64,000 nt of DNA from Lederbergia wuyishanensis. GTDB taxonomy: Bacteria; Bacillota; Bacilli; Bacillales; Bacillaceae_C. Positions within the stretch are counted from its first letter, which is position 1. Each line of letters starts with the position of its first letter. The stretch is taken from assembly GCF_022900255.1 (NCBI RefSeq), contig NZ_JALIRM010000002.1:1-64000 (forward strand), in the 5' to 3' direction. Shown here piece by piece: positions 33,988-42,476 of the stretch. The notes under the pieces are model-generated. The model did no database searches. It saw only the letters and a program-made list of their open reading frames with translations, and was not told the origin of the DNA. The position numbers were made by a program, and so were the translations under genes.

Positions 33988-34031
33988 ATGCTCCTTTTTG
34001 TAGATAAATCTTTCTACAAAGGAGCATTCTT
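33988..34031 (+). terminator. Terminator of nsrR
   Basis: ATGCTCCTTTTTGTAGA ... TCTACAAAGGAGCAT, an almost perfect 15-bp stem, followed by TCTTT. Confidence 0.75.
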
Positions 34032-34236
34032 TATGTCTGACGGACTTTTCCTATCCAGCTGTTATCGCATAATTTATATATACTTTGGAAAAATATCCTT
34101 AATATTCGTGATAAATAACTATTACTCAACGATATTTAATAAAAGATCCGGGTAAAGAACTTACATAGCAACAGATTGATAAAAATCAACTTGATCGCTA
34201 CATATTTTATTTTTAATAATAGGAGGGAAATCATTC

Positions 34237-36123
34237 ATGCTAGGTTTTTTACAAAGGATTGGTAAGGCATTAATGCTTCCAATTGCTGTTTTGCCAGCGG
34301 CAGGGCTGCTTTTGCGATTTGGACAACCTGATTTATTGGATATACCGTTTATAGCCAATTCCGGAAACGCTGTTTTTAATAATTTAGCTTTAATCTTTGC
34401 GATTGGCGTTGCCATTGGCTTTTCTAAGGATAACAATGGAGCCGCCGCTTTAGCAGGAGCCATTGGGTATTTGGTGCTGACAGAAGGGGCAAAAGCGCTT
34501 AATGAATCAATTAATATGGGCGTTCTTGGTGGAATCATTGCAGGAATCATTGCCGGTTCATTGTACAATCGTTACCATGATATAAAATTACCTGATTGGT
34601 TAGGATTTTTCGGTGGCAGGCGCTTTGTACCGATAATCACCTCTCTTGTTATGGTTGTATTAGCGTTTATCGCTGGATTTGGATGGCCCCCTATTCAAAA
34701 TGCTATTGATGGTTTAGGAAACTGGATTATTGGACTTGGTGCAGCTGGAGCAGGATTGTTCGGATTCTTCAATCGCTTGCTCATCCCGCTAGGTCTTCAC
34801 CACGTGTTAAATAGTTTATTTTGGTTCCAATTCGGAGAATTTAATGGGAAAACCGGGGACATTGCAAGGTTCTTTGCTGGTGACCCGACAGCGGGAACTT
34901 ATATGACAGGATTCTTCCCGATTATGATGTTTGGTTTGCCGGCAGCCGCTTTTGCCATCATTGCGGCAGCCAAACCTGAGAGAAGGAAAGCCGTTTTTGG
35001 GATGTTCATTAGTCTTGCGCTAACTTCCTTTATTACAGGGATTACAGAACCAATTGAATTTTCCTTTATGTATGTAGCACCGTTACTATATGGAGTTCAT
35101 GCTGTTTTAACTGGGGTTTCTTTATGGCTAACAACTGCACTTGGTATAAAAGATGGATTTACGTTCTCAGCAGGGGGAATCGACTATTTACTAAACTTTA
35201 ATATTGCTACAAAACCGGTACTTTTATTGCTTATCGGATTAATTTATGCAGCCATCTATTTCATCATCTTCTATTTCTTAATTAAAGCACTAAATCTTAA
35301 AACACCAGGACGTGAGGATGAAGAAATCGTTGAGGACACAGATGAAGTTGTAAGTCCATCCGGCAATAAGTATGAACGGATGGCATATCAATTCATCCAT
35401 GACCTTGGTGGCCGTGATAATATAACCGCTATCGACAACTGTACAACTCGCCTCCGTTTGAACATAAGAGACATGGACAAAGTCCAGGATAGCGCCCTTA
35501 AAGCACATGGTGCAAAGGGAATTTCTAAACTAAGCAAAACAAATCTTCAAGTCGTTGTTGGAACTGATGTTGAATTTGTTGCGGATGCAATGAAAAAGAT
35601 GGATATGGACAATGTAAAGTTTACCGAATCTGATTCCTGCGATGTTGCTCCTGATACGAATAACCTTTTACCGCTAACAGAAAAGGATTTTGTGATGCCA
35701 ATTACTGGAGAGGTAATTCCTCTTACGGATGTTCCAGATCAAGTCTTCTCTCAAAAAATGATGGGCGATGGTTTTGCAATTATCCCTGAAAAAGGAACGG
35801 TCGTATCACCTGTAGATGGGGAAATAATGAATGTCTTCCCGACAAAGCACGCCATCGGAATTATGTCTAAACAAGGCTATGAAATCTTGATCCATGTCGG
35901 AATTGATACCGTCAACTTAAAAGGAGAAGGGTTTACTTTACATGTAAAAGATGGCGATTCCGTATCAAAAGGACAAGAAATTCTTACTTTTGATTTGGAC
36001 TATATTAAAAAGAACGCAACATCCACAATTACGCCGATTATTTTTACAAATTTAACGAAGATAAACGTAAAGAAAAAAGGAATAGTAGAGCAAGGAAATG
36101 AAGGGATTATTTCGATTGAATAA
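34237..36123 (+). CDS. nagE: PTS N-acetylglucosamine-type transporter, fused EIICBA
   Basis: A 628-residue fused phosphotransferase permease. Residues 1-350 are EIIC (glucose/GlcNAc class, [15 protein letters not shown] motif), 375-455 EIIB with phospho-Cys402 in NCTTRLRL, and 485-625 EIIA with phospho-His553 in [12 protein letters not shown] sequence and domain order match NagE/NagP-type N-acetylglucosamine permeases; glucosamine or glucose as substrate cannot be excluded. AGGAGGG precedes the ATG. No NagR, cre or antiterminator site was identified with confidence; TTGAT-AAAA-ATCAA at 34176-34189 is a small inverted repeat in the leader. No nagA/nagB genes are nearby. Confidence 0.9.
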   Translation: MLGFLQRIGKALMLPIAVLPAAGLLLRFGQPDLLDIPFIANSGNAVFNNLALIFAIGVAIGFSKDNNGAAALAGAIGYLVLTEGAKALNESINMGVLGGIIAGIIAGSLYNRYHDIKLPDWLGFFGGRRFVPIITSLVMVVLAFIAGFGWPPIQNAIDGLGNWIIGLGAAGAGLFGFFNRLLIPLGLHHVLNSLFWFQFGEFNGKTGDIARFFAGDPTAGTYMTGFFPIMMFGLPAAAFAIIAAAKPERRKAVFGMFISLALTSFITGITEPIEFSFMYVAPLLYGVHAVLTGVSLWLTTALGIKDGFTFSAGGIDYLLNFNIATKPVLLLLIGLIYAAIYFIIFYFLIKALNLKTPGREDEEIVEDTDEVVSPSGNKYERMAYQFIHDLGGRDNITAIDNCTTRLRLNIRDMDKVQDSALKAHGAKGISKLSKTNLQVVVGTDVEFVADAMKKMDMDNVKFTESDSCDVAPDTNNLLPLTEKDFVMPITGEVIPLTDVPDQVFSQKMMGDGFAIIPEKGTVVSPVDGEIMNVFPTKHAIGIMSKQGYEILIHVGIDTVNLKGEGFTLHVKDGDSVSKGQEILTFDLDYIKKNATSTITPIIFTNLTKINVKKKGIVEQGNEGIISIE

Positions 36124-36149
36124 TGATCAACTTGATTGGAATTTCTATA

Positions 36150-36300
36150 CAATCTAGATGAAGTGTGCAAAACGCCTGCTACCTTCGACAAGCAAATGTT
36201 CTGAGCCACCAAAAGTTACTTTTTAGTGGCTCGGGTTTTTGATCTCGAGTCGATGGCGCCTGGATCTTAACAATGAAAGCCTTCGGAATCCTTCTGAAGG
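36150..36300. repeat. Dispersed intergenic repeat with embedded hairpins
   Basis: Aligns with both copies in 31800-32025. It carries two terminator-like hairpins (36203-36237 and 36275-36305) between the PTS gene and the LysR gene. Confidence 0.5.
36203..36237 (+). terminator. Terminator of the PTS gene
   Basis: GAGCCAC-C-AAAAGT-T-ACTTTT-TA-GTGGCTC, two stacked perfect stems, followed by GGGTTTTTG. Confidence 0.8.
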
Positions 36301-36305
36301 CTTTT
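36275..36305 (+). terminator. Second terminator-like hairpin
   Basis: GAAAGCCTTC-GGAATCCTTCT-GAAGGCTTTT, with T-rich 3' arm; works as a back-up terminator or end of the repeat element. Confidence 0.65.
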
Positions 36306-36329
36306 CGCTTTCAAAAATCACCTTATTTT

Positions 36330-36372
36330 TTTGTATATGATAAACTAGGTAAAATCACTTTCTGTATACAAA
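36330..36372. promoter_or_regulatory. Inverted repeat upstream of the LysR gene
   Basis: TTTGTATA at 36330-36337 and TATACAAA at 36365-36372, perfect 8-bp arms 27 bp apart, immediately upstream of the ribosome binding site. LysR proteins bind such spaced sites and usually autoregulate. Confidence 0.35.
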
Positions 36373-36385
36373 GGTGTTGAACATA

Positions 36386-37288
36386 TTGAAAACGACATAC
36401 TTAGAGTACTTTATGGAAGTAGCCCGGACTGGCAGTTTTACCGAGGCAGCTGAAAATTTATATATTACACAACCTGCGCTTAGCAGAATTATAAAATCAT
36501 TGGAGGATGAATTAAGCACACCTCTTTTTGTCCGTTCTCGTAAAAAGCTAATTCTGACAGATGCAGGTCACGTTCTATTCAAACATGCCCACATCATTGT
36601 GAAACAAGTTGATTTGCTTAAAACGGAGCTTGGCAATTTACTTACTCCGAAAAAAGGACATATACGCATCGGGTTGCCTACCATTACTAATTCTTTCTTT
36701 TTTTCCGAACTTCTCGCCTCCTTCCATCATGAGTATCCCGACGTGACGTTTCAATTAGAAGAAGATGGATCGAAGTTAATTGAGGAAAAGATTATCGACA
36801 ATCGACTAGATATAGGGGTCATCGTTCTTCCTGACGATCATAATCAACTTGATTACTTTTCATTTATTAATGAGACTTTAAAGCTTGTTGTTCCTTCCTC
36901 CCATCCTCTTGTTAAAAAAGAGGAAATAACACTAGATGAACTAAAAAAAGAAAAATTCATTATGTTTAATCAGGATTTCGAGCTAAGAAATTTAATTTTA
37001 ACAGCCTGTCTGGAAACAGGTTTTCAACCTAATATAATCTCAGAAACATCACAATTAGATTTTATTGAAGAAATGGTCGCTTCTAATCTTGGCATTACAC
37101 TACTGCCGGAAAGTACATGTGCTGAATTAACTAGCCATTTACATACTATTACTATTACGAATCCCACGATTGAGTGGAATCTGGCACTCATATGGAAAAA
37201 AGATGCGTACTTACCTCAGATTGCCAAGGAATTTATCCGCTTCGCTAAATCAAAGCTCACAAATCTTAATGAAAACAGTTCAACATAA
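36386..37288 (+). CDS. LysR-family transcriptional regulator (TTG start)
   Basis: A 300-residue LysR regulator: the N-terminal winged helix YLEYFMEVARTGSFTEAAEN, ITQPALSRIIKSLEDEL, then a substrate-binding domain of about 210 residues (IRIGLPTITNSFFF onward). Homologues begin two to four residues before YLEYF, so the TTG at 36386, 9 nt after AAAGGTG, is the likely start; GTG at 36374 is an alternative. Effector and targets are unknown. The thioesterase gene 175 bp downstream on the same strand is separately placed. Confidence 0.88.
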   Translation: MKTTYLEYFMEVARTGSFTEAAENLYITQPALSRIIKSLEDELSTPLFVRSRKKLILTDAGHVLFKHAHIIVKQVDLLKTELGNLLTPKKGHIRIGLPTITNSFFFSELLASFHHEYPDVTFQLEEDGSKLIEEKIIDNRLDIGVIVLPDDHNQLDYFSFINETLKLVVPSSHPLVKKEEITLDELKKEKFIMFNQDFELRNLILTACLETGFQPNIISETSQLDFIEEMVASNLGITLLPESTCAELTSHLHTITITNPTIEWNLALIWKKDAYLPQIAKEFIRFAKSKLTNLNENSST

Positions 37289-37463
37289 GCTTTCCTTATA
37301 GGCAGCTTTTTTATTTTTCCCTAACCGCTTTCATGTTAAATCGTTATGAACCCTATGTAGGATTGGCATTGTACATTCTTAATCAACAGAACTATAATTG
37401 CCGATGTGAAACGTTACATCACCATATTTTCGAAATACATTCTAATAAAAGGGTGATATCTTC

Positions 37464-37979
37464 ATGGAAGCAAAAAAAATGAAAGAAACACGTGTTGTTC
37501 AAACTGATCAGGTTCTAATTAATGATTTGAACAATTATCATACATTATTCGGCGGAGTCTTAATGAAAAAGATGGACGCCTGTGCAACTTTATCTGCTCG
37601 CAGACACTCAAGGGTGAAGGAATGTGTTACCGCCTCAACTGATTCGGTCAATTTTATCGAGCCAATCAGACAAAGTGATTCCGTTTGTATCGAATCATTT
37701 GTAAGTTATACAGGAAAAACATCAATGGAGATTTTTTGCAAGGTCATTGCCGAAGATTTAGAAACAGGAAAACGTAGAATTGCCACTACTGCCTTCCTCA
37801 CTTTCGTTCCACTCGATGAAAATAAAAGACCGATTGAAGTACCAGGCATTATTCCAGAGACTGAAGAGGAAAAATATCTTTTTGAAACTGGAAAAGAACG
37901 TGAAAAAATACGGAAATTAAAAAGGCAACAAAATAAAGAACTTGTATCCAATCTTGTATTGGACAAGCCTTGGGATTAA
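37464..37979 (+). CDS. Acyl-CoA thioesterase, hot-dog fold (YkhA/BFIT-like)
   Basis: A 171-residue hot-dog thioesterase. Signature region is LNNYHTLFGGVLMKKMDACATLSARRHS, with the usual Asn/Asp active-site area, then DSVNFIEPIRQSDSV and FVSYTGKTSMEIFCKV. It hydrolyses acyl-CoA to free acid and CoA; chain preference unknown. The last 35 residues (REKIRKLKRQQNKE) form a charged helix typical of YkhA-like proteins. A small gene of unknown function begins 24 bp later with a good ribosome binding site, so both may be co-transcribed. Confidence 0.9.
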   Translation: MEAKKMKETRVVQTDQVLINDLNNYHTLFGGVLMKKMDACATLSARRHSRVKECVTASTDSVNFIEPIRQSDSVCIESFVSYTGKTSMEIFCKVIAEDLETGKRRIATTAFLTFVPLDENKRPIEVPGIIPETEEEKYLFETGKEREKIRKLKRQQNKELVSNLVLDKPWD

Positions 37980-38003
37980 CCATTTTTTGAAAGGAGAAAT
38001 AAC

Positions 38004-38375
38004 ATGCTTGTAGCACCATGCTTAAACGAATTATTAGACACTAAGCAGGAAATTGAAAAATTAAATCAAACAAAACCAACTCTTTTTCAAAAGTTCATCA
38101 ACGTCATCCAGCTTACTCGACAACTACAATACGGCTATCAGTTCATGGGTGCCTTGCTGATGGATGAAGATCCAAGTAATTTCTATCCAGCATCCCAAGA
38201 TGATTACGTATTGTCTGTCTATAGACAGGAAATTGAGAAATTAAAAACCGACAGCAGATTCCAAGAACTAAAACAAATACTGGCCAAATATCGAGAAATA
38301 AGTTACGTAAATATAAGTAAATTGGCATTAGGTACTAACCCAAGAGTATTAGTTGGTCCGACTTTAATTCGCTAA
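38004..38375 (+). CDS. Small helical protein of unknown function
   Basis: A 123-residue protein, largely helical, with no signal peptide or membrane segment. Segments such as NELLDTKQEIEKLNQTKPTL and VYRQEIEKLKTDSRFQELKQ suggest a small helical bundle. I do not recognise the family. AAAGGAGAAAT precedes the ATG at ideal spacing, and the gene follows the thioesterase by 24 bp and ends before a terminator, which supports it being real. Confidence 0.7.
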   Translation: MLVAPCLNELLDTKQEIEKLNQTKPTLFQKFINVIQLTRQLQYGYQFMGALLMDEDPSNFYPASQDDYVLSVYRQEIEKLKTDSRFQELKQILAKYREISYVNISKLALGTNPRVLVGPTLIR

Positions 38376-38789
38376 TAAAGTGTTCCCTTTGAATAGGAAC
38401 TACTATTATATAAATCTAAAAATCCTAGAGACTTTCTTTGGGATTTTTTTATATTGTTAAATAGGATATTTTTTGCTACCTTCCTTTTATTAATACTTCT
38501 TATGTTGATTTTTGAGTTTAATGGGGTCCATGTTTCATTACATCAGAGATAATGAAATCCTGCTTCCCGTTCGATAAAACATTTAAAATGGAACGATTCA
38601 TTCAAGAATCGTCCCTGATAGTGAAGTAATCATTTTTTTTTAACCACGTCCGGTCCAGTTATATTTCATTCAGTCTTTTTCATATAGACAGAAATCATAA
38701 TCATTTTTTATATATCAAAAAGCATAAAAGTGATGATAAAATGAAATCGATTACATTATTTCGGATTAAATAATAAAGGAGAGATTTAC
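38376..38789. other. Intergenic region with small hairpins
   Basis: No gene is supported. It holds the terminator at 38418-38450 and a perfect hairpin ACGATTC-ATTCAA-GAATCGT near 38593-38612. The 3' part is AT-rich and presumably has the promoter for the gene at 38790. Confidence 0.5.
38418..38450 (+). terminator. Terminator after the small helical-protein gene
   Basis: AAAATCC ... GGGATTTT with a run of seven T residues. Confidence 0.6.
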
Positions 38790-39299
38790 ATAAAGAGGAA
38801 AAGATATATTTATATGTTCATTGTTTTATTGTTTATCGTTTTTGTGATTTGGTACCATATGCCAATACATATTAATAAGTCGGTTTCCCTTAGTACTTTA
38901 GATGGTAGTAAGCAGGCTGAGGCTAAAATTGATGTTACTTGGCATAGATACTTCTTTAGTCCAACTGAATTGAAAGGCACCATTATTTTAGACGGTACCG
39001 AATATGTGAGTATCAATAAATTAATAAATGTGCAATATGGAAATGGTTTTTTTGATCAACTACCAAGTAAGTTTCGAAATGAGAGAAATGTTGTAGATTT
39101 CGTCATTCCACAAAAAAATATGGCTGAACCCACTAAAGAGGATATAAGAATTGGTGGTGTAGGGGACAAATTTGAAGTCATATTTTTGATAGTATCTAAA
39201 GACCGTGAAGATCTATATGAATTTTACGGACCAGCCAAAACATCCGAAGAAGCTCATAATGTTCTAGAAAGAATGAAAAAAATAAAAAACTTATATTAA
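38790..39299 (+). CDS. Membrane-anchored protein of unknown function, apparent ATA start
   Basis: A signal-anchored protein: hydrophobic residues MFIVLLFIVFVIWYHMP near the N-terminus, then an extracellular domain of about 140 residues rich in beta strands (NKSVSLSTLDGSKQAEAKID). The first ATG is at 38814, but no ribosome binding site precedes it. An AAAGGAGAG (38775-38783) lies 6 nt before an in-frame ATA at 38790, and the codons between them, KRKRYIY, give the expected positive N-terminal charge before the helix. Either ATA is used as a rare start codon or the original ATG was mutated and expression is reduced. Family unknown. Confidence 0.6.
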   Translation: MKRKRYIYMFIVLLFIVFVIWYHMPIHINKSVSLSTLDGSKQAEAKIDVTWHRYFFSPTELKGTIILDGTEYVSINKLINVQYGNGFFDQLPSKFRNERNVVDFVIPQKNMAEPTKEDIRIGGVGDKFEVIFLIVSKDREDLYEFYGPAKTSEEAHNVLERMKKIKNLY

Positions 39300-39524
39300 T
39301 ATACAGGGTGTGGCATTTATGATGAGAAAGATGTTCTTCTTATTATTTTCAGTATAGTCTCCTAAATATTTATAAAGGTCACATATCTTTCGCTATAACA
39401 TCGTTAATATTTGGATAAAGTCACTTTATAATCGAACTATTAAAATTTATACATAGTATGTGAGCATCTGATATATCTTATTTCATGATGGTTAAGTATG
39501 GGGGCCCATCCGAAATATCCCTTT
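39300..39524. other. Intergenic region, no gene seen
   Basis: A 12-codon frame (MMRKMFFLLLFSV, start 39319-39321 area) resembles a signal peptide but stops at once. Nothing else is supported. Confidence 0.4.
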
Positions 39525-39569
39525 TAAAAAAAGACAAAACGGCCACCAATACACTCCGTGACCGTTTTT
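39525..39569 (-). terminator. Terminator of the ABC/DUF1854 operon
   Basis: Minus-strand AAAACGGTCAC ... GTGGCCGTTTT followed by GTCTTTTTTT, about 13 bp after the stop of the last gene. Confidence 0.85.
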
Positions 39570-39581
39570 AACGTTTTTCAT

Positions 39582-41789
39582 CTAACCTGTTTTCGCCTTT
39601 GCTTTCGTCATATTCCGCTGGGACATAATTAAGCCATAATAGATTCCCTGTTTTTGCATCAGTTCTTGGTGAGTTCCGACTTCTGCGACTTTACCTTTCT
39701 CAAGAACAAACAATCGATCAGCATTCTTGAGTGTCGATAGCCTGTGTGCGATTGCTATGGTTGTGCGATTTTTCGTTATTCGTTGCAATGCTTCCTGAAT
39801 GGCTGATTCGGTGTCAATGTCAAGGGATGCTGTCGCTTCATCCAATATTAAGATGCGTGGATTATGGAGTACCGCTCGAGCAATTGTAATTCGTTGCCGC
39901 TCTCCTCCAGATAAATTATTTCCGTTTTCTTCTAATCTGGTGTCATAGCCATCAGGTAATTTAATAATAAATTCATGGGCGTTCGCAATCCTAGCCGCCT
40001 GAATAACCTCTTCCATCGTTGCGTCTGGCTTGGAATATCGTATATTTTCCATAATGGAACCCCTGAACAGCATTGTTTCCTGAAGAACAACACCTATTTG
40101 TGATCGCAAAACTTCTTGCTTAATTGTCCTAATATCAATTCCATCTATTAAAATCTGCCCCTCGTTCACATCATAGAAGCGAGAAACTAAATTAATAAAC
40201 GTGGATTTTCCTGAACCTGAATGCCCAACTAGACCAATCATTTCTCCCGGCTTAATCTCAACATTAATATCCTTTAGTACAGGTTCATATGACTTATAAC
40301 CAAATGTTACGTCGTTAAATTGAATCGTACCATGGATAGAATGCTGTATGGATGTATCCTTATCTAAAATCTCCGGATCTTCGTCGATCACTGAAAAAAT
40401 ACGGTCAATCGCGATCACTGCATTTGCGACCCATCTTGGCATATTCATCATCCAGGCTAGAGGTCCAAAAATCATACTCGCATACCCTGTAAATTGGACA
40501 AGTTCACCAAGGTTGAGATTGCCTTTTAAAATCATATTACAACCTACTAATAAAACAAAATAAGTACTAATTTGGAGTAAATACGTTGAGATTGGTGTTA
40601 ATACAGCATATACTTTTTCTGCTTTAAAGGCCGCCGCCGCATAATCCGTATTATATTGTCTAAATCGCTTTATTTCGCGCTCTTCCTTACCAAATGTTTT
40701 GACGACCCTAATCCCGCTCAGTACGTCATGCAGATAAGAGTTCGCCTTATCAAATATCCTCCATTGCTTCGTGAAGAGTCTTCTGACGATCACCCGCCAC
40801 GTCATAAACTGCAAATAGGCAACAAACGGTGCAGGCAATAACACGATTAAGGCTAAACGCCAGTCCGTCATTAATAGGAGAACCGTTACCGCTATGAGCA
40901 TAATCATCTGATAGATTGCCGTTGTGAAGACCTCTTCAATCAGCCTTCTAATTCGATTCGTGTCTGATGTGACACGGTTCATTAGGTCGCCTGCCCTTTG
41001 TGATGTTAAAAAGCCAAGCGAAAGATTTTGAATCTTTTCATAGACAAGCTTTCTTAAATCCGCAGCAATCGTTGAACCTACTGTAGCCATGACACGACCT
41101 TTTGCTACATTTAGAAGCTCCCCACCAACTAGCGAAAAAAGTATTCCGCCTATTGCAATAAAAAACATGGGCAAGCTTGGACTCTGCCCTTCCGGTGGCT
41201 GAAGCGATGAGTTAACAAGCAGCTTTTGAAAATATGGGCCTAATAAAGTAATTGCTGAAGTAAAAAATAATATTATTAATCCTAATACAAGCATTCTCCA
41301 GTGTGATTTAGACACACCTAAAAGCCTTTTCAGTACAGCTGCTTTGTTCATACACTTGGGACAAACTCTTGTAGCTTGATGAAGTCTATTCCCACAATTC
41401 GAGCATACTCGTTCTTCTTCCTCATTGTAGATTCGAATATCACTGTTCGTGGCCATATAGTTTAAGATTTGAGCGATATAAGAAAAACGTGCAATGTGTT
41501 CCATCGAAACTCTTACAATGATTCGTTTCCCAAGCTCATCAGTTGCTTCAAGAATGGCATTTCCAACAAGCGGAACCACTTTGTAGTCTTGCGCTTCCGC
41601 TATATGGCCACTTTCTTTTACATTTCCAGCTTCAACATAGGCCCACTTTTCATCACCAATTACAAAGTATCCTAAGGTTCTTCGTCCGGTCAAAGATAGA
41701 TCGGCCGGCACACAATAGCGGATCCGTTCGCCTATCTCTTCGTGGACAGCTAACCGATCTTCATTTGAAAGTTCATAGTTTAAATTCAT
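39582..41789 (-). CDS. ABC half-transporter with N-terminal zinc ribbon (permease-ATPase fusion)
   Basis: A 735-residue type IV (ABC-exporter) half-transporter. Residues 1-125 form an extra soluble domain, then a zinc ribbon with Cys129, Cys132, Cys143 and Cys146 (CSNCGN..., CPKC), then six helices (about 165-445) and an ATPase with Walker A GHSGSGKST, signature LSGGERQR, LDEATASLD and H-loop IAHRLSTL. Both ATPase sites look competent. With the paralogue at 42477-44783 it probably forms a heterodimer. Such ABC proteins beside DUF1854 are annotated in Proteobacteria as cyanophycin-associated; no cyanophycin gene is here. A hairpin repeat lies in the gap to the DUF1854 gene. Confidence 0.85.
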   Translation of the reverse strand: MNLNYELSNEDRLAVHEEIGERIRYCVPADLSLTGRRTLGYFVIGDEKWAYVEAGNVKESGHIAEAQDYKVVPLVGNAILEATDELGKRIIVRVSMEHIARFSYIAQILNYMATNSDIRIYNEEEERVCSNCGNRLHQATRVCPKCMNKAAVLKRLLGVSKSHWRMLVLGLIILFFTSAITLLGPYFQKLLVNSSLQPPEGQSPSLPMFFIAIGGILFSLVGGELLNVAKGRVMATVGSTIAADLRKLVYEKIQNLSLGFLTSQRAGDLMNRVTSDTNRIRRLIEEVFTTAIYQMIMLIAVTVLLLMTDWRLALIVLLPAPFVAYLQFMTWRVIVRRLFTKQWRIFDKANSYLHDVLSGIRVVKTFGKEEREIKRFRQYNTDYAAAAFKAEKVYAVLTPISTYLLQISTYFVLLVGCNMILKGNLNLGELVQFTGYASMIFGPLAWMMNMPRWVANAVIAIDRIFSVIDEDPEILDKDTSIQHSIHGTIQFNDVTFGYKSYEPVLKDINVEIKPGEMIGLVGHSGSGKSTFINLVSRFYDVNEGQILIDGIDIRTIKQEVLRSQIGVVLQETMLFRGSIMENIRYSKPDATMEEVIQAARIANAHEFIIKLPDGYDTRLEENGNNLSGGERQRITIARAVLHNPRILILDEATASLDIDTESAIQEALQRITKNRTTIAIAHRLSTLKNADRLFVLEKGKVAEVGTHQELMQKQGIYYGLIMSQRNMTKAKAKTG

Positions 41790-41830
41790 AATAGCTCCCT
41801 TTTAAAATTGGATCTTTTAAACTTTCCTAC

Positions 41831-41905
41831 TGTCTAGCTACGACGCACAGGATGTGCTAGTGCAGGCGTTGCCACAGGACGTGGCGCCCTTAGCCTGCTA
41901 AGTCG
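41831..41905. repeat. Intergenic hairpin repeat (Bacillaceae-type)
   Basis: Contains three hairpins in a row: GCACA-GGA-TGTGC (41845-41857), GCCAC-AGGAC-GTGGC (41871-41885) and CTTAGC-CT-GCTAAG (41889-41902). I recall the GGCGCCACGTCCTGTGGC block as a widely dispersed intergenic repeat of Bacillaceae, but cannot check. It sits inside the operon between the DUF1854 and second ABC genes. Confidence 0.6.
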
Positions 41906-41918
41906 CCTTCGCTCTTCC

Positions 41919-42476
41919 TTAGGCCATTAACATTTCGACCATTCGGTATTCTTTTTCTGTAAGGTCGTTTAGGTCTTTAATGATAAAGCGATTTCCGTCT
42001 ACATCTGTTACTAGCACTCTATTTGCTGTAACGACTGTGACGTTTCCTCTCCCGGAACGCACTGTAAAATAGCAGGTTCCGGATCTTGTTTCTGTATCCC
42101 AATAGGAATAACCGAATTCCTCGTTTATTTTATTTATTTTTGTAATTTCTGGAGCGAAATAGCGCAAGTGGATATGTTCTTCAAGCAAAGTTACAGTATC
42201 ACTTGGGAATTCATCCAAAGATTTTATCATGCCAATTTCTTCGTTCTCACCTGTTCTTACAGAAATAAATATTCTATTATTCATATGGGGAAAAGAGCAA
42301 TGTAAAAAGACTGCAGGATAGATTTCCCCATCAACATGAACAGTCAACATATGACCTTCCGTCTCCAAAAAGACAGTATTTTCTTTCGTTAAATATTTCA
42401 TTTTAGCCGCTTCAGCTAAGTCCGATTTCGTTTCGACTAGGTCGTGACCAGTGAGTTCGATATTAAGCTTTGTCAT
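41919..42476 (-). CDS. DUF1854 family protein, partner of the flanking ABC transporters
   Basis: A 185-residue soluble protein. The C-terminal two thirds match DUF1854 (PF08909): LRYFAPEITKINKINEEFGY, SYWDTETRSGTCYFTVR and a final DGNRFIIKDLNDLTE. The family typically sits beside ABC exporters and has no proven function; an accessory or regulatory subunit is likely (inference). Start ATG directly follows the TAA of the upstream ABC gene (TAAATG), and its GAGGTGATTT ribosome binding site is inside that gene, so translation is coupled. Confidence 0.85.
   Translation of the reverse strand: MTKLNIELTGHDLVETKSDLAEAAKMKYLTKENTVFLETEGHMLTVHVDGEIYPAVFLHCSFPHMNNRIFISVRTGENEEIGMIKSLDEFPSDTVTLLEEHIHLRYFAPEITKINKINEEFGYSYWDTETRSGTCYFTVRSGRGNVTVVTANRVLVTDVDGNRFIIKDLNDLTEKEYRMVEMLMA

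Noticed and set aside
34176-34189. RNA antiterminator target before the PTS gene
   Set aside because: The TTGAT-AAAA-ATCAA repeat is too small and no overlapping terminator was found.
34161-34568. Minus-strand frame opposite the start of the PTS gene
   Set aside because: Antisense to a well-supported membrane protein and rich in Ala/Pro/Ile as expected for a shadow.
39319-39357. Signal-peptide-like frame MMRKMFFLLLFSV
   Set aside because: Only 13 codons before a stop; could be a remnant but is not supportable as a gene.
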